Below are positions 1 to 5,910 of a DNA stretch of 11,298 nt, one piece after another. This DNA is from Acidobacteriaceae bacterium (GTDB taxonomy: Bacteria > Acidobacteriota > Terriglobia > Terriglobales > Acidobacteriaceae): the NCBI GenBank assembly GCA_003156235.1, contig PMGP01000455.1, forward strand, positions 1 through 11,298, in the 5' to 3' direction. The notes beneath the pieces were generated by a model. It was not told the DNA's origin. It made no database searches and worked only from the letters and a program-made list of their open reading frames with translations. Positions within the stretch are counted from its first letter, which is position 1; every line of letters begins with the position of its first letter. The translations under genes and the position numbers were made by a program.

Positions 1-16
1 TAGTCCCTAGTCCCTG
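1..16. repeat. Short tandem heptamer at the window edge
   Basis: TAGTCCC occurs twice in direct tandem just beyond the fliS stop codon. Only 20 bases are visible on this side of fliS, so nothing can be said about what follows. No function is assigned. Confidence 0.4.
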
Positions 17-20
17 TCTT

Positions 21-491
21 TCACGCATTCCATCGCGAGCCGGAAGGAGCATCCTCGCCATATTCGGCGCTATTCTGACCGCCCTGCCTGTTCCCGGATA
101 AGAAGTCGGCCACTTGCAGCGGAGCCGGATTGACTGTGGGGTCCTTGGCCACCTGGCGCCAGGCGTCCCGCACATTCTTTACACATTCGATGGCATGATC
201 GAACTTCTGCCGCGAGGCCGACTGCGATGCCTGCAGAATCTGCGCGAAGATGGATGCATAGAACTCGCTGAGCACCTGCGCCGGCCGGCCGCCCACATCC
301 ATGCGCAGCCGCGCCTGCAAATGAATGATGATATCCAGCGCCCGCTTGACGGCGGTTCTGCGGGCCTCCGCGTCGCCACGCTCCACGGCCCCAGAGGCCG
401 CGTAAAGAAAACGCAGTATTCCGTCGTAAAGCGCCACTACCAGGTCAACTGCCGAAGCGCCTTCCAGCGCATGTTGCTGATAACTTTCCAT
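21..491 (-). CDS. fliS: Flagellar secretion chaperone FliS
   Basis: A cytoplasmic export chaperone that binds the C-terminal D0 region of flagellin and prevents early polymerisation before secretion. The 156-residue protein is slightly longer than the usual 125-135 residues. It keeps the family N-terminal pattern: a Tyr-rich start (MESYQQ), then a small-residue stretch leading into VDLVVALYDGILRFLY at about residues 15-30, the signature LYDG helix. The rest is predicted all-helical, with a polar low-complexity tail after residue 132 that accounts for the extra length. The ATG at 491 follows AAAGGAG at 10 bases. The gene lies 21 bases after fliD on the same strand, the classic fliD-fliS arrangement, and is probably cotranscribed with it. 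The flagellin client is the next gene upstream of fliD. Confidence 0.93.
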   Translation of the reverse strand: MESYQQHALEGASAVDLVVALYDGILRFLYAASGAVERGDAEARRTAVKRALDIIIHLQARLRMDVGGRPAQVLSEFYASIFAQILQASQSASRQKFDHAIECVKNVRDAWRQVAKDPTVNPAPLQVADFLSGNRQGGQNSAEYGEDAPSGSRWNA

Positions 492-512
492 GGGAATAAA
501 GCTCCTTTGCCG

Positions 513-2900
513 TTAAGAGTTCTTGTTATAGCCGGTGATCGCCGAGTACAGTTCGTTGACCCCTTGCAACTGCGTGGGCAGCTCCTGCATGATCTGGTTT
601 GCCGTGTTCAGTTCCGTAGTCAGGCTCTTCTGCTCCGTCGAGATCATGCTCTCTTCCCTGGAAATATCCGCGTTCAAAGTCGATTCGATGTTGCTGTCCG
701 ATTTCAATGCCAGCGACATGATGCCCGTCGATGAGCTGGAGCCGGCGTTGGTTAGCATGGTGTTGAAGGTCTGCCCCCAGCTGTTCGCGTTCTGAAAGAA
801 GCCCACCACGCTGCTGTAGTCCGAGTTCAGCAGCGAATCCAGACTGCCCGCGGCAAAGGTCAGTGACCCGTCGTTGTTTACGCTGATGCCCAGGCTGGTC
901 AGACTGTTGATGTCCGACGAGTTCGTGTAGCTCAGCAGTGCGGTGCTGGTGCTGGAAGTGTCCAGAATGCTTGAGGCTACGGTCAGATTCCCGGAGCTTC
1001 CCGCTGTATTGGAGAGAATCGACAAGCTCGATTTACCGTTGCTGGTCACCACCGACGCCGTGACCCCGATAGCGGCGATATTAATCGCCGATGACAAACC
1101 GGCGAGAGTTTTATCGCTCAACGAGGACATATCAAATTCCATCGCCGAGCCAGTGGCCGCCTCGATGGTGATAGAGCCGGAGAGCGTATCGCCGGCATTG
1201 GCAATCGCGGTCAAAGTGCCGGTTGAATTCACCGTGCTGGTGCCATTCGTACCGGTGTAACTCAGCGGCGTATCGCTGGTGGCTTCGACGGCGGAATTTA
1301 TCGTCAGCGTTCCTCTGGAGCCCTCTGTTTGCGACGCCAGCGTCAGGGTCGACTGGCCGTTGCTGGTCGTCACCCCGGCCGTGACGCCGATGTTGGCTGC
1401 GTTGATGGCGCTGGCCAGCCCGGAGATCGTGTTGTTCCCCGATGTCGTCGGGACGGGGATGCTCTGCGCCGCGCCGCTGCCCACCTGTATCGAGATCGAC
1501 CCCGCCAAAGTCGTATTGGTGCTGGTGGAGATCGCCGTCAGATAGCCGCTGGGGTTCTGCATATTCAGCCCGCTCATCAATTGCTGCTGCAACAGCGAGA
1601 GCGTGGGAGAGCCGAACAGAGGCTCGGCGTTGCCTGAGCTGTCGAGCCCCTCCTGGGCGTTCACTCCGCTGATCAGCGCATTATAGTCGCTCACCATCTG
1701 GCCGACCGTGCTCTCCACTTCGGTGTTGTCGTTGCCGATCACCACCTGCACCTGCTCGCCTGTCGCGCTGGGCGCCAGCAACTGAAAGGTCACGCCAGGT
1801 ATCAGATTGGCCACCGTGTTCGACGCGCTGGTCAAACCCACGCCGTCCACCGTTAGATTGGCGTCCTTGCCCACCACCGGGTTGGCATAAATCAACGATG
1901 TCGTGCCCGTGTTGTCATTGATACTGGAACTCACGGTCAACGTACCGCTGGAACCCGTGGTATTAGAGGTCAGCGTCAGGATGGTGCCGATTGCGTTGCT
2001 GCCGACCGCAACCGTATTGAGCGAAGCCGTGACACCCAGACTCGTCGAATTCAAATTGATTGCACCCTCCAGCCCGCTGATCGTGTTGACGCTGGTTCCC
2101 GTGTAGAAGGTGTTCAGTGCCGGTCCCCCGCTTGGCTGGACGCCCGCCACGATGGAATACGCCGTGCCAGTGCCCGCCTGGATTGAGAGCGAGCCGGCGA
2201 GCGTATCGCCCGTGCTGGCCACCGCCGTCAGTGTGCCGGTTGAGGCCGTTGTGCCGCTGCCCGCCACGCCGGTGTAACTCAGCGCCGTGCTATCGGTGGC
2301 GGCGATGCTATTCGATGTTACGGAGATGTCCCCGCCCGCCCCCGAGGTGCCCGAAACCAGGCTCAGCATCGATCCCGAGGAATCTGTCAGCACGCTGGCG
2401 TTGATGCCCACTCCGGACGCATTGATCGTCGCCGCCAGCTTGGCCAGCGTATTGCTGGATGAATTCAGCGTGATGGTCAACGCCGTGCCGCTGCCCGCCT
2501 TCAGCGTCACCGATCCGGACAGCGGATCGTTGGCATTGGCGATCTGCGTCATGTACCCGCTCGACGTCGTCGCCAGATTCCCCACCTCCACCGTGTGCGT
2601 ACCGGCCACCGCCGCCGAGGTCGCCGCCGTCAGATTCAGCACATTGGTGTCAGAGCTGGAACCCAGCTTCTGTGCCAGGATGCCCGTCGCGTCAGTCAGC
2701 GAGCTCATATCATTGGAGAGACTCGATAACAGCGTCCCCAGGCTGGAGATCGCCGTATCTTGGCTTTGCAATGTCTTAAGCTGATTCTTCCACGGCGTCT
2801 CCACATTCTGGAGATTGCCCACTATCTGGGCCACCGTCGAGCTCACGTCGAAGCCCGCCCCGCTGGTCGGCGACCCGAAACTCAGTCCTACTGTGCCCAT
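513..2900 (-). CDS. fliD: Flagellar filament cap protein FliD, enlarged
   Basis: The filament-capping protein (hook-associated protein 2) is exported to the filament tip, where it promotes flagellin insertion. The 795 residues compare with roughly 450-480 in typical FliD. The N-terminal FliD_N region covers about residues 1-110 (GFDVSSTVAQIV near the start). A core segment, DANLTVDGVGLTSASNTVAN followed by IPGVTFQLL, lies at about 346-377. The helix EVESTVGQMVSDYNALISGV is at about 394-413. The C-terminal FliD_C end (LTSLGISVNNDGSLTF onward, with helical D1/D0) runs from about 667 to 795. Extra length comes from flagellin-hook-IN-like domains at about 118-212, 222-342, 454-552 and 561-661. 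The ATG at 2900 is chosen because GAGAGGG lies about 6 bases upstream and the family start motif follows; the frame stays open 13 codons further but without support. The protein is very rich in Ser, Thr, Gly and Asn, as expected for an exported surface protein. Confidence 0.93.
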   Translation of the reverse strand: MGTVGLSFGSPTSGAGFDVSSTVAQIVGNLQNVETPWKNQLKTLQSQDTAISSLGTLLSSLSNDMSSLTDATGILAQKLGSSSDTNVLNLTAATSAAVAGTHTVEVGNLATTSSGYMTQIANANDPLSGSVTLKAGSGTALTITLNSSSNTLAKLAATINASGVGINASVLTDSSGSMLSLVSGTSGAGGDISVTSNSIAATDSTALSYTGVAGSGTTASTGTLTAVASTGDTLAGSLSIQAGTGTAYSIVAGVQPSGGPALNTFYTGTSVNTISGLEGAINLNSTSLGVTASLNTVAVGSNAIGTILTLTSNTTGSSGTLTVSSSINDNTGTTSLIYANPVVGKDANLTVDGVGLTSASNTVANLIPGVTFQLLAPSATGEQVQVVIGNDNTEVESTVGQMVSDYNALISGVNAQEGLDSSGNAEPLFGSPTLSLLQQQLMSGLNMQNPSGYLTAISTSTNTTLAGSISIQVGSGAAQSIPVPTTSGNNTISGLASAINAANIGVTAGVTTSNGQSTLTLASQTEGSRGTLTINSAVEATSDTPLSYTGTNGTSTVNSTGTLTAIANAGDTLSGSITIEAATGSAMEFDMSSLSDKTLAGLSSAINIAAIGVTASVVTSNGKSSLSILSNTAGSSGNLTVASSILDTSSTSTALLSYTNSSDINSLTSLGISVNNDGSLTFAAGSLDSLLNSDYSSVVGFFQNANSWGQTFNTMLTNAGSSSSTGIMSLALKSDSNIESTLNADISREESMISTEQKSLTTELNTANQIMQELPTQLQGVNELYSAITGYNKNS
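918..1541 (-). repeat. FliD internal domain pair B (units 3 and 4)
   Basis: Encodes two successive domains, at about FliD residues 454-552 and 561-661. Each follows the order LTAI...(L)(A/S)GSI.I...G.A, then a helix-like T(I/L)(S/A)GL.SAIN...IGVTA, then ...SNG.S.L.(L/I), then a GTLTI or GNLTV strand. The pair sits between helix LLQQQLMSGL and the LTSLGI segment, where ordinary FliD has only a short linker. It matches pair A in order, in the linker motifs SYTG and TGTLTA, and at the DNA level around the inter-domain junction: bases 1174-1290 align without gaps to 2191-2307. Confidence 0.8.
1875..2549 (-). repeat. FliD internal domain pair A (units 1 and 2)
   Basis: Encodes two successive domains at about FliD residues 118-212 and 222-342, in the place where ordinary FliD carries its D2/D3 flagellin-hook-IN region. 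Unit 1 ends with SYTG and unit 2 begins with GTLTAVASTGDTLAGS, closely matching GTLTAIANAGDTLSGS that opens unit 4. Unit 2 carries an extra loop of about 15-20 residues compared with unit 4. The identical stretch CCGGTGTAACTCAGCG occurs at 2269-2284 and at 1252-1267, exactly 1017 bases apart. Confidence 0.8.
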
Positions 2901-3019
2901 AGAACCCTCTCTGGCGAAACCATGCAGCCCGAGAACCACCCGATGCTGGGCCGGATTGGAAAAATCTCATTGGCTTTCTAAAATCCATGGCTTCGGTACA
3001 GTTCACGAATTTGACTGAA

Positions 3020-3035
3020 CCGAATCAGGATTCGG
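3020..3035. repeat. Perfect dyad in the fliD leader
   Basis: CCGAATC-AG-GATTCGG is a perfect 7-bp inverted repeat with a 2-base centre, lying between the candidate fliD promoter and the fliD start. With such a small centre it would need to open to a 4-6 base loop to fold as RNA. It could be a protein operator or a leader hairpin; nothing distinguishes these here. Confidence 0.5.
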
Positions 3036-3065
3036 ACGACGGAAGAATTGCTCCGCGCAATAAGT

Positions 3066-3093
3066 TCATCGGCGTTGAATGGGCGCGACTTTA
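3066..3093 (-). promoter_or_regulatory. Candidate sigma-28 promoter for fliD-fliS
   Basis: Read on the minus strand, TAAAGTCG is followed after 12 bases by GCCGATGA, against the flagellar sigma-28 (FliA) consensus TAAAGTTT-N11-GCCGATAA. The -10 element matches 7 of 8 and the -35 begins with TAAAGT, but the spacer is one base longer than consensus. Transcription would begin near 3058, giving fliD a leader of about 155 bases. The -35 overlaps a short palindrome (GGGC...GCCC at 3081-3097) that also resembles the CTTTAGC repeat family, so a chance match is possible. Confidence 0.45.
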
Positions 3094-3145
3094 GCCCTTT
3101 GAAATCCGTCGGCCTTTACGCGGCTACTATGGTATTACGCAAAGA

Positions 3146-3169
3146 AAGGGCGCCTGGTTGGGCGCCCTT
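3146..3169 (-). terminator. Intrinsic terminator of flagellin
   Basis: A perfect 9-bp stem (AAGGGCGCC and GGCGCCCTT) encloses a 6-base loop. Read on the minus strand it is followed by TCTTT, which with the TT at the end of the stem gives a U-rich tail. It lies 68 bases after the flagellin stop codon. This should uncouple the abundant flagellin message from fliD. Confidence 0.85.
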
Positions 3170-3201
3170 CCCGGTTCGCGGCTTGCGCCGGTTTATTCCA
3201 C

Positions 3202-3227
3202 CCCAGCGATGACTGCTTATTGCTGGG
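3202..3227 (-). other. Stem-loop in the flagellin 3' untranslated region
   Basis: CCCAGC (3202-3207) pairs with GCTGGG (3222-3227). The stem can extend to about 9 bp with one G-T wobble around an 8-base loop. It starts about 10 bases after the flagellin stop codon and has no U-tract, so it is more likely a message-end stabilising hairpin than a second terminator. That role is inferred. Confidence 0.5.
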
Positions 3228-3236
3228 TCTCCTTGA

Positions 3237-4538
3237 TTACTGCAGCAGCTTGGTGACTTCCTGCTGCACGCTGTTGGCCTGCGCCAGGGCCGAGATGCCG
3301 GTCTGGCTCAGAATCTCGTACTTGGACATGTTGGAGGATGCAGCCGCATAGTCGGTGGCCTGCACTGCGTTCTGCGCTGCGGTCACGTTCTCGCCCTGTG
3401 TGCTGAGCACGGAACTGACCGCGTTCAGCGTGTTGATCTGCGCGCCGATGTAGCCGTCCTGAGCTGCAACGTTGGTGATGGCGGCGTTCAGCGTGGTCAG
3501 AGTGGCCTGCGCGCCAGCCTGGGTTGTCAGGTTGTTTTGGGTCAGATCGGATGTTCCGCCGGTGCCCGTCTTGTAACTGATCATGGCGCTGCCCGTGCCG
3601 GAGTCTGCCGAGGTGTTTGCGACGGCGCCAGTGAGAACGCCATCCTTATACGAAGTATTGGTGAGCTCCATCATGGGAGCGCCGGCTGTGGGAGTAACAC
3701 CGGCTTGAACCGCGCCAGTGATCTCAATGCCGAGATCAGCCTTTGTCGCTGTCGCATCGCCCGTGGCATTGGCGCTCGTGGTAAGGCTGGCCGAAACTCC
3801 CAGACCCGCGCTGTTGATCTGCGTGATGAACGCATTCACTGTTTCATTAGCAGTGCTCGTGACCGATTTGGTTACAACCGACTGTGAGGCAACATCCCAG
3901 GAGGAGAATGTCAATGTTCCTACGCCAGCCTGATCAAGTCCGGACACAGTTCCAGCAGTGGCACTTTTCTGCAGGTCGGTGAATACGCCCTGGCCCGCGC
4001 TATATTGCATGGTGCCGTTGGCATCGCCCAAAGAAGCAGAAGTAACGTTCGCAAAATGCAGGTTGTCAACCGAGGCGCTCTGCGTCGATGAGTCGCCGGT
4101 GTAGACGGCCACATCCGCGCCGCCGAAAACCTTCTGCGCGTTGTAGGTGGTCGTAGATCCAATGTTGTTCACTTCGGACAGAATCGACTGGAACTCTTGA
4201 TTGGCAGCCGCGTCCTGGCTGGAGTTGAGGGTGCCGTTCGAGGCTTCGGTAGCCAGCGTTACGGCCCGGTTGAGCAGGCTAGTCACTTGCGAGAGAGCGC
4301 CATCGGCCACTTGCAACAGGCCCACACCCTCTTGGGAGTTGGTCTTCGACTGAGAAAGCGCTACGGAGTTGGCCTGGAGACCGTTAACCAGGGAAAGGCC
4401 GGCGGCATCGTCCGCGCCAGAGTTGATTTTGGAGCCAGACGACAACTGCTGCAGAACGGTCGAAAGGCTGTTGCTGGTGTTATTCAGGTTGTTCTCTGCA
4501 TAGATTGCATTGATGTTGTTTAAGACGCCCAGGGACAT
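3237..4538 (-). CDS. fliC: Flagellin (filament subunit)
   Basis: The major filament protein, exported and polymerised at the tip. The 433-residue product shows the conserved N-terminal D0/D1 helices at about residues 1-138 (LNNTSNSLSTVLQQLSSGSK, then INSGADDAAGLSL, then NSQEGVGLLQVADGALSQV). The conserved C-terminal D1/D0 helices at about 341-433 include DGYIGAQINTLN, ATDYAAASSNMSKYEIL and QANSVQQEVTKLLQ. Between them lies a variable, surface-exposed D2/D3 region, which carries a flagellin-hook-IN-like segment at about 232-252 (ETVNAFITQINSAGLGVSAS). The ATG at 4538 is chosen because AAGGAG precedes it closely and MSLGVLNNINAI is the family start. The frame stays open 57 codons further upstream but that sequence is the leader. 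Only one flagellin gene is in the window. Confidence 0.95.
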   Translation of the reverse strand: MSLGVLNNINAIYAENNLNNTSNSLSTVLQQLSSGSKINSGADDAAGLSLVNGLQANSVALSQSKTNSQEGVGLLQVADGALSQVTSLLNRAVTLATEASNGTLNSSQDAAANQEFQSILSEVNNIGSTTTYNAQKVFGGADVAVYTGDSSTQSASVDNLHFANVTSASLGDANGTMQYSAGQGVFTDLQKSATAGTVSGLDQAGVGTLTFSSWDVASQSVVTKSVTSTANETVNAFITQINSAGLGVSASLTTSANATGDATATKADLGIEITGAVQAGVTPTAGAPMMELTNTSYKDGVLTGAVANTSADSGTGSAMISYKTGTGGTSDLTQNNLTTQAGAQATLTTLNAAITNVAAQDGYIGAQINTLNAVSSVLSTQGENVTAAQNAVQATDYAAASSNMSKYEILSQTGISALAQANSVQQEVTKLLQ

Positions 4539-4542
4539 GGGG

Positions 4543-4554
4543 TACTCCTTGTAG
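4543..4554 (-). promoter_or_regulatory. Flagellin ribosome-binding site inside a CsrA-like site
   Basis: On the minus strand the sequence is CTACAAGGAGTA, with AAGGAG acting as the Shine-Dalgarno element 6 bases before the ATG. It contains TACAAGGA, matching the UACARGGA heart of the CsrA (RsmA) consensus. In Bacillus subtilis, CsrA blocks flagellin (hag) translation by binding over the ribosome-binding site and is relieved by FliW. The same logic is inferred here; neither csrA nor fliW lies in the window. Confidence 0.5.
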
Positions 4555-4585
4555 ATGCGTTGGATTACGGACTGTCCCCTGGAGT

Positions 4586-4596
4586 GCATCCCTATT
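4586..4596 (-). promoter_or_regulatory. Second CsrA-like site in the flagellin leader
   Basis: On the minus strand AATAGGGATGC resembles the CsrA core ACARGGAUGU at 8 of 10 positions, about 40 bases upstream of the site on the ribosome-binding site. A weaker GGGGA occurs between them (4571-4580). Paired upstream and Shine-Dalgarno sites are the known CsrA arrangement. This is a motif match only. Confidence 0.35.
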
Positions 4597-4650
4597 TTGT
4601 GTAACTGTGGGCTGCTACTTTCGGTTTGGTTACCGTCGCATCTGGCCCCT

Positions 4651-4677
4651 TCTTCGGCATGAACCTGAAGGACTTTA
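4651..4677 (-). promoter_or_regulatory. Sigma-28 promoter of flagellin
   Basis: On the minus strand TAAAGTCC, an 11-base spacer and GCCGAAGA match the FliA consensus TAAAGTTT-N11-GCCGATAA at the exact spacing, with TAAAGT and GCCGA intact. The transcript should start near 4644, leaving a leader of about 105 bases that holds the CsrA-like sites. Sigma-28 dependence is the norm for flagellin genes. Confidence 0.8.
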
Positions 4678-4733
4678 TTACCCCTGCTTTTGTGTCCTAC
4701 TCCGAACACTTCCTCTTTACTTTTCTTAATTAC

Positions 4734-4760
4734 TTAACCTTTCCCGCCGTTTGCCGATAA
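4734..4760 (+). promoter_or_regulatory. Sigma-28 promoter of the flbD-motA-motB operon
   Basis: A perfect sigma-28 -10 element, GCCGATAA (4753-4760), stands 11 bases after TTAACCTT (4734-4741), a 5 of 8 match to the TAAAGTTT -35 element. The start point would fall near 4767, just ahead of the GAAGGAG ribosome-binding site of flbD, giving a very short leader. It faces away from the flagellin promoter, with 56 bases between the two -35 elements. Confidence 0.7.
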
Positions 4761-4784
4761 CCACCTCGAAGGAGCTTCAAGGAA

Positions 4785-5093
4785 ATGATCGAACTTACCC
4801 GGCTCAACGGCACTCCGATAATGTTGAACAGCGACTTGATCAAAACCGCCGAAGCCTCCCCGGACACCATGCTGACCTTGATCAATGGAGAGAAGATGAT
4901 TGTGCGCGAGGACACCGCCGAGATCGTCGAACGTGTCCTCGCCTACCGCTCGCGCCTGTTAGCCTTGGTCGCCAAGCGGCTGCCTTCTTATGACGAATTG
5001 CAGCGCGCAGTCTCGCTCACCAGCCTCGATGTATCCGGCCAGGCTCCTCCATCGGCGCCAGCCAAGCGCGGCCCTCTCGGCGCTGATGAATAA
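4785..5093 (+). CDS. flbD: FlbD/SwrD-family flagellar protein
   Basis: A small 102-residue protein of the FlbD family, whose Bacillus subtilis member SwrD raises flagellar motor torque for swarming. The family domain fills about residues 1-58: MIELTRLNGTPIMLNSDLIK, then SPDTMLTLINGEKMIVRE, then an amphipathic helix DTAEIVERVLAYR. The C-terminal 40 residues, ending in a Pro/Ala-rich tail, exceed the usual length of about 60-75. No membrane segment or catalytic motif is seen. The ATG at 4785 is preceded by GAAGGAG at 10 bases and by a second AAGGA almost touching the start. It is the first gene of an operon with motA (43 bases downstream) and motB, the arrangement also known in spirochaetes and firmicutes, which supports a role with the stator. 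It is not the Caulobacter response regulator that shares the name FlbD. Confidence 0.88.
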   Translation: MIELTRLNGTPIMLNSDLIKTAEASPDTMLTLINGEKMIVREDTAEIVERVLAYRSRLLALVAKRLPSYDELQRAVSLTSLDVSGQAPPSAPAKRGPLGADE

Positions 5094-5136
5094 AGGATGA
5101 TTCCCGCTCTGCGCGCAAATTTGTTGAGGAGTTTCC

Positions 5137-5910
5137 ATGGATAAAGGCAGCATTTTCGGAGCGTTCCTGGCCATCGCGGGCATCGTGGCTGGACTGCTCA
5201 TTGAGGGCGGAAACATGGGCCAGGTTCTGCAACCCACCGCGGCCCTGATTGTCTTTGGCGGCACTTTGGGCGCGGTGATGCTCCAGTTCCCGCTGTCCAC
5301 CGTGATGGCCGCATTTGCCAGCCTGACGCACGTCTTTTCCGCCCCTCTCAAGCAAAACGATCAGCTCCTCAAACAGTTGGTCGCCTTCGCCAACAAGGCG
5401 CGCCGCAATGGCGTAGTCTCGCTGGACAGCGACCTGCAAACGATTCAGGATCCGTTCCTCAAGCAAGCCCTCATGCTGGCCGTCGATGGAACCGAGTCTG
5501 CCGAATTGCGCAAAATCATGCGCGTCAGCCTGGATTGCACCGCGGAGAACGACGAACGGCTCCCCGCGGTCTTCGAGTCCGCCGGAGGATTCTCGCCCAC
5601 CATCGGCATCCTGGGCGCGATTCTGGGGCTTATTCAAGTCATGAAGAATCTGGACAACATTCAGGAAGTGGGCAAGGGCATCGCCGTGGCCTTCGTCGCC
5701 ACCATCTACGGCGTGGGCATCGCAAATCTCTTCTTCCTGCCCTTCGCCGGAAAGATGCGCCTCCGCGTACGCGATGAACACCAGCGCCGCGAGATGATGC
5801 TGGAAGGCGTGATCTCCATCCTCGAAGGCATGAACCCGCGCATGCTGGAAGTCAAGCTGGCCGGCTTCATCAATGACCCCCTGCAAAAGCCCAAGGAGAA
5901 CGCGGCATGA
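5137..5910 (+). CDS. motA: Flagellar motor stator protein MotA
   Basis: An inner-membrane stator subunit that, with MotB, forms the ion channel driving rotation. The 257 residues show four membrane segments at about 6-23, 33-50, 152-170 and 183-203, with the large cytoplasmic loop between TM2 and TM3. That loop holds NKARRNGVVSLDSDL (about 86-100), the equivalent of the charged MotA segment that contacts FliG. The conserved proline-glycine entry to TM3 is GGFSPTIGILGAILGLIQVM (151-170), with P154 corresponding to the functionally essential proline of Escherichia coli MotA. The TM4 signature GKGIAVAFVATIYGVGIAN is intact. The start ATG is preceded by GAGGAG at 6 bases. It overlaps motB by four bases (ATGA), implying translational coupling and fixed stoichiometry. 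Confidence 0.96.
   Translation: MDKGSIFGAFLAIAGIVAGLLIEGGNMGQVLQPTAALIVFGGTLGAVMLQFPLSTVMAAFASLTHVFSAPLKQNDQLLKQLVAFANKARRNGVVSLDSDLQTIQDPFLKQALMLAVDGTESAELRKIMRVSLDCTAENDERLPAVFESAGGFSPTIGILGAILGLIQVMKNLDNIQEVGKGIAVAFVATIYGVGIANLFFLPFAGKMRLRVRDEHQRREMMLEGVISILEGMNPRMLEVKLAGFINDPLQKPKENAA

Noticed and set aside
114..734. A plus-strand open frame across fliS and the end of fliD
   Set aside because: It spans two recognised genes on the other strand, shows no family motif and has an Arg/Leu-rich composition.
2287..2784. A plus-strand open frame opposite the 5' part of fliD
   Set aside because: It is a shadow of a Ser/Thr/Ala-rich gene; several similar ones occur along fliD.
4539..4709. A 57-codon N-terminal extension of flagellin
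   Set aside because: It includes the sigma-28 promoter region and leader. The conserved flagellin N terminus and a good ribosome-binding site start at 4538.
5017..5886. A 289-codon minus-strand open frame opposite motA
   Set aside because: It is the reverse-strand shadow of motA, with a His/Glu/Gly-rich composition typical of antisense translation of GC-rich coding DNA.
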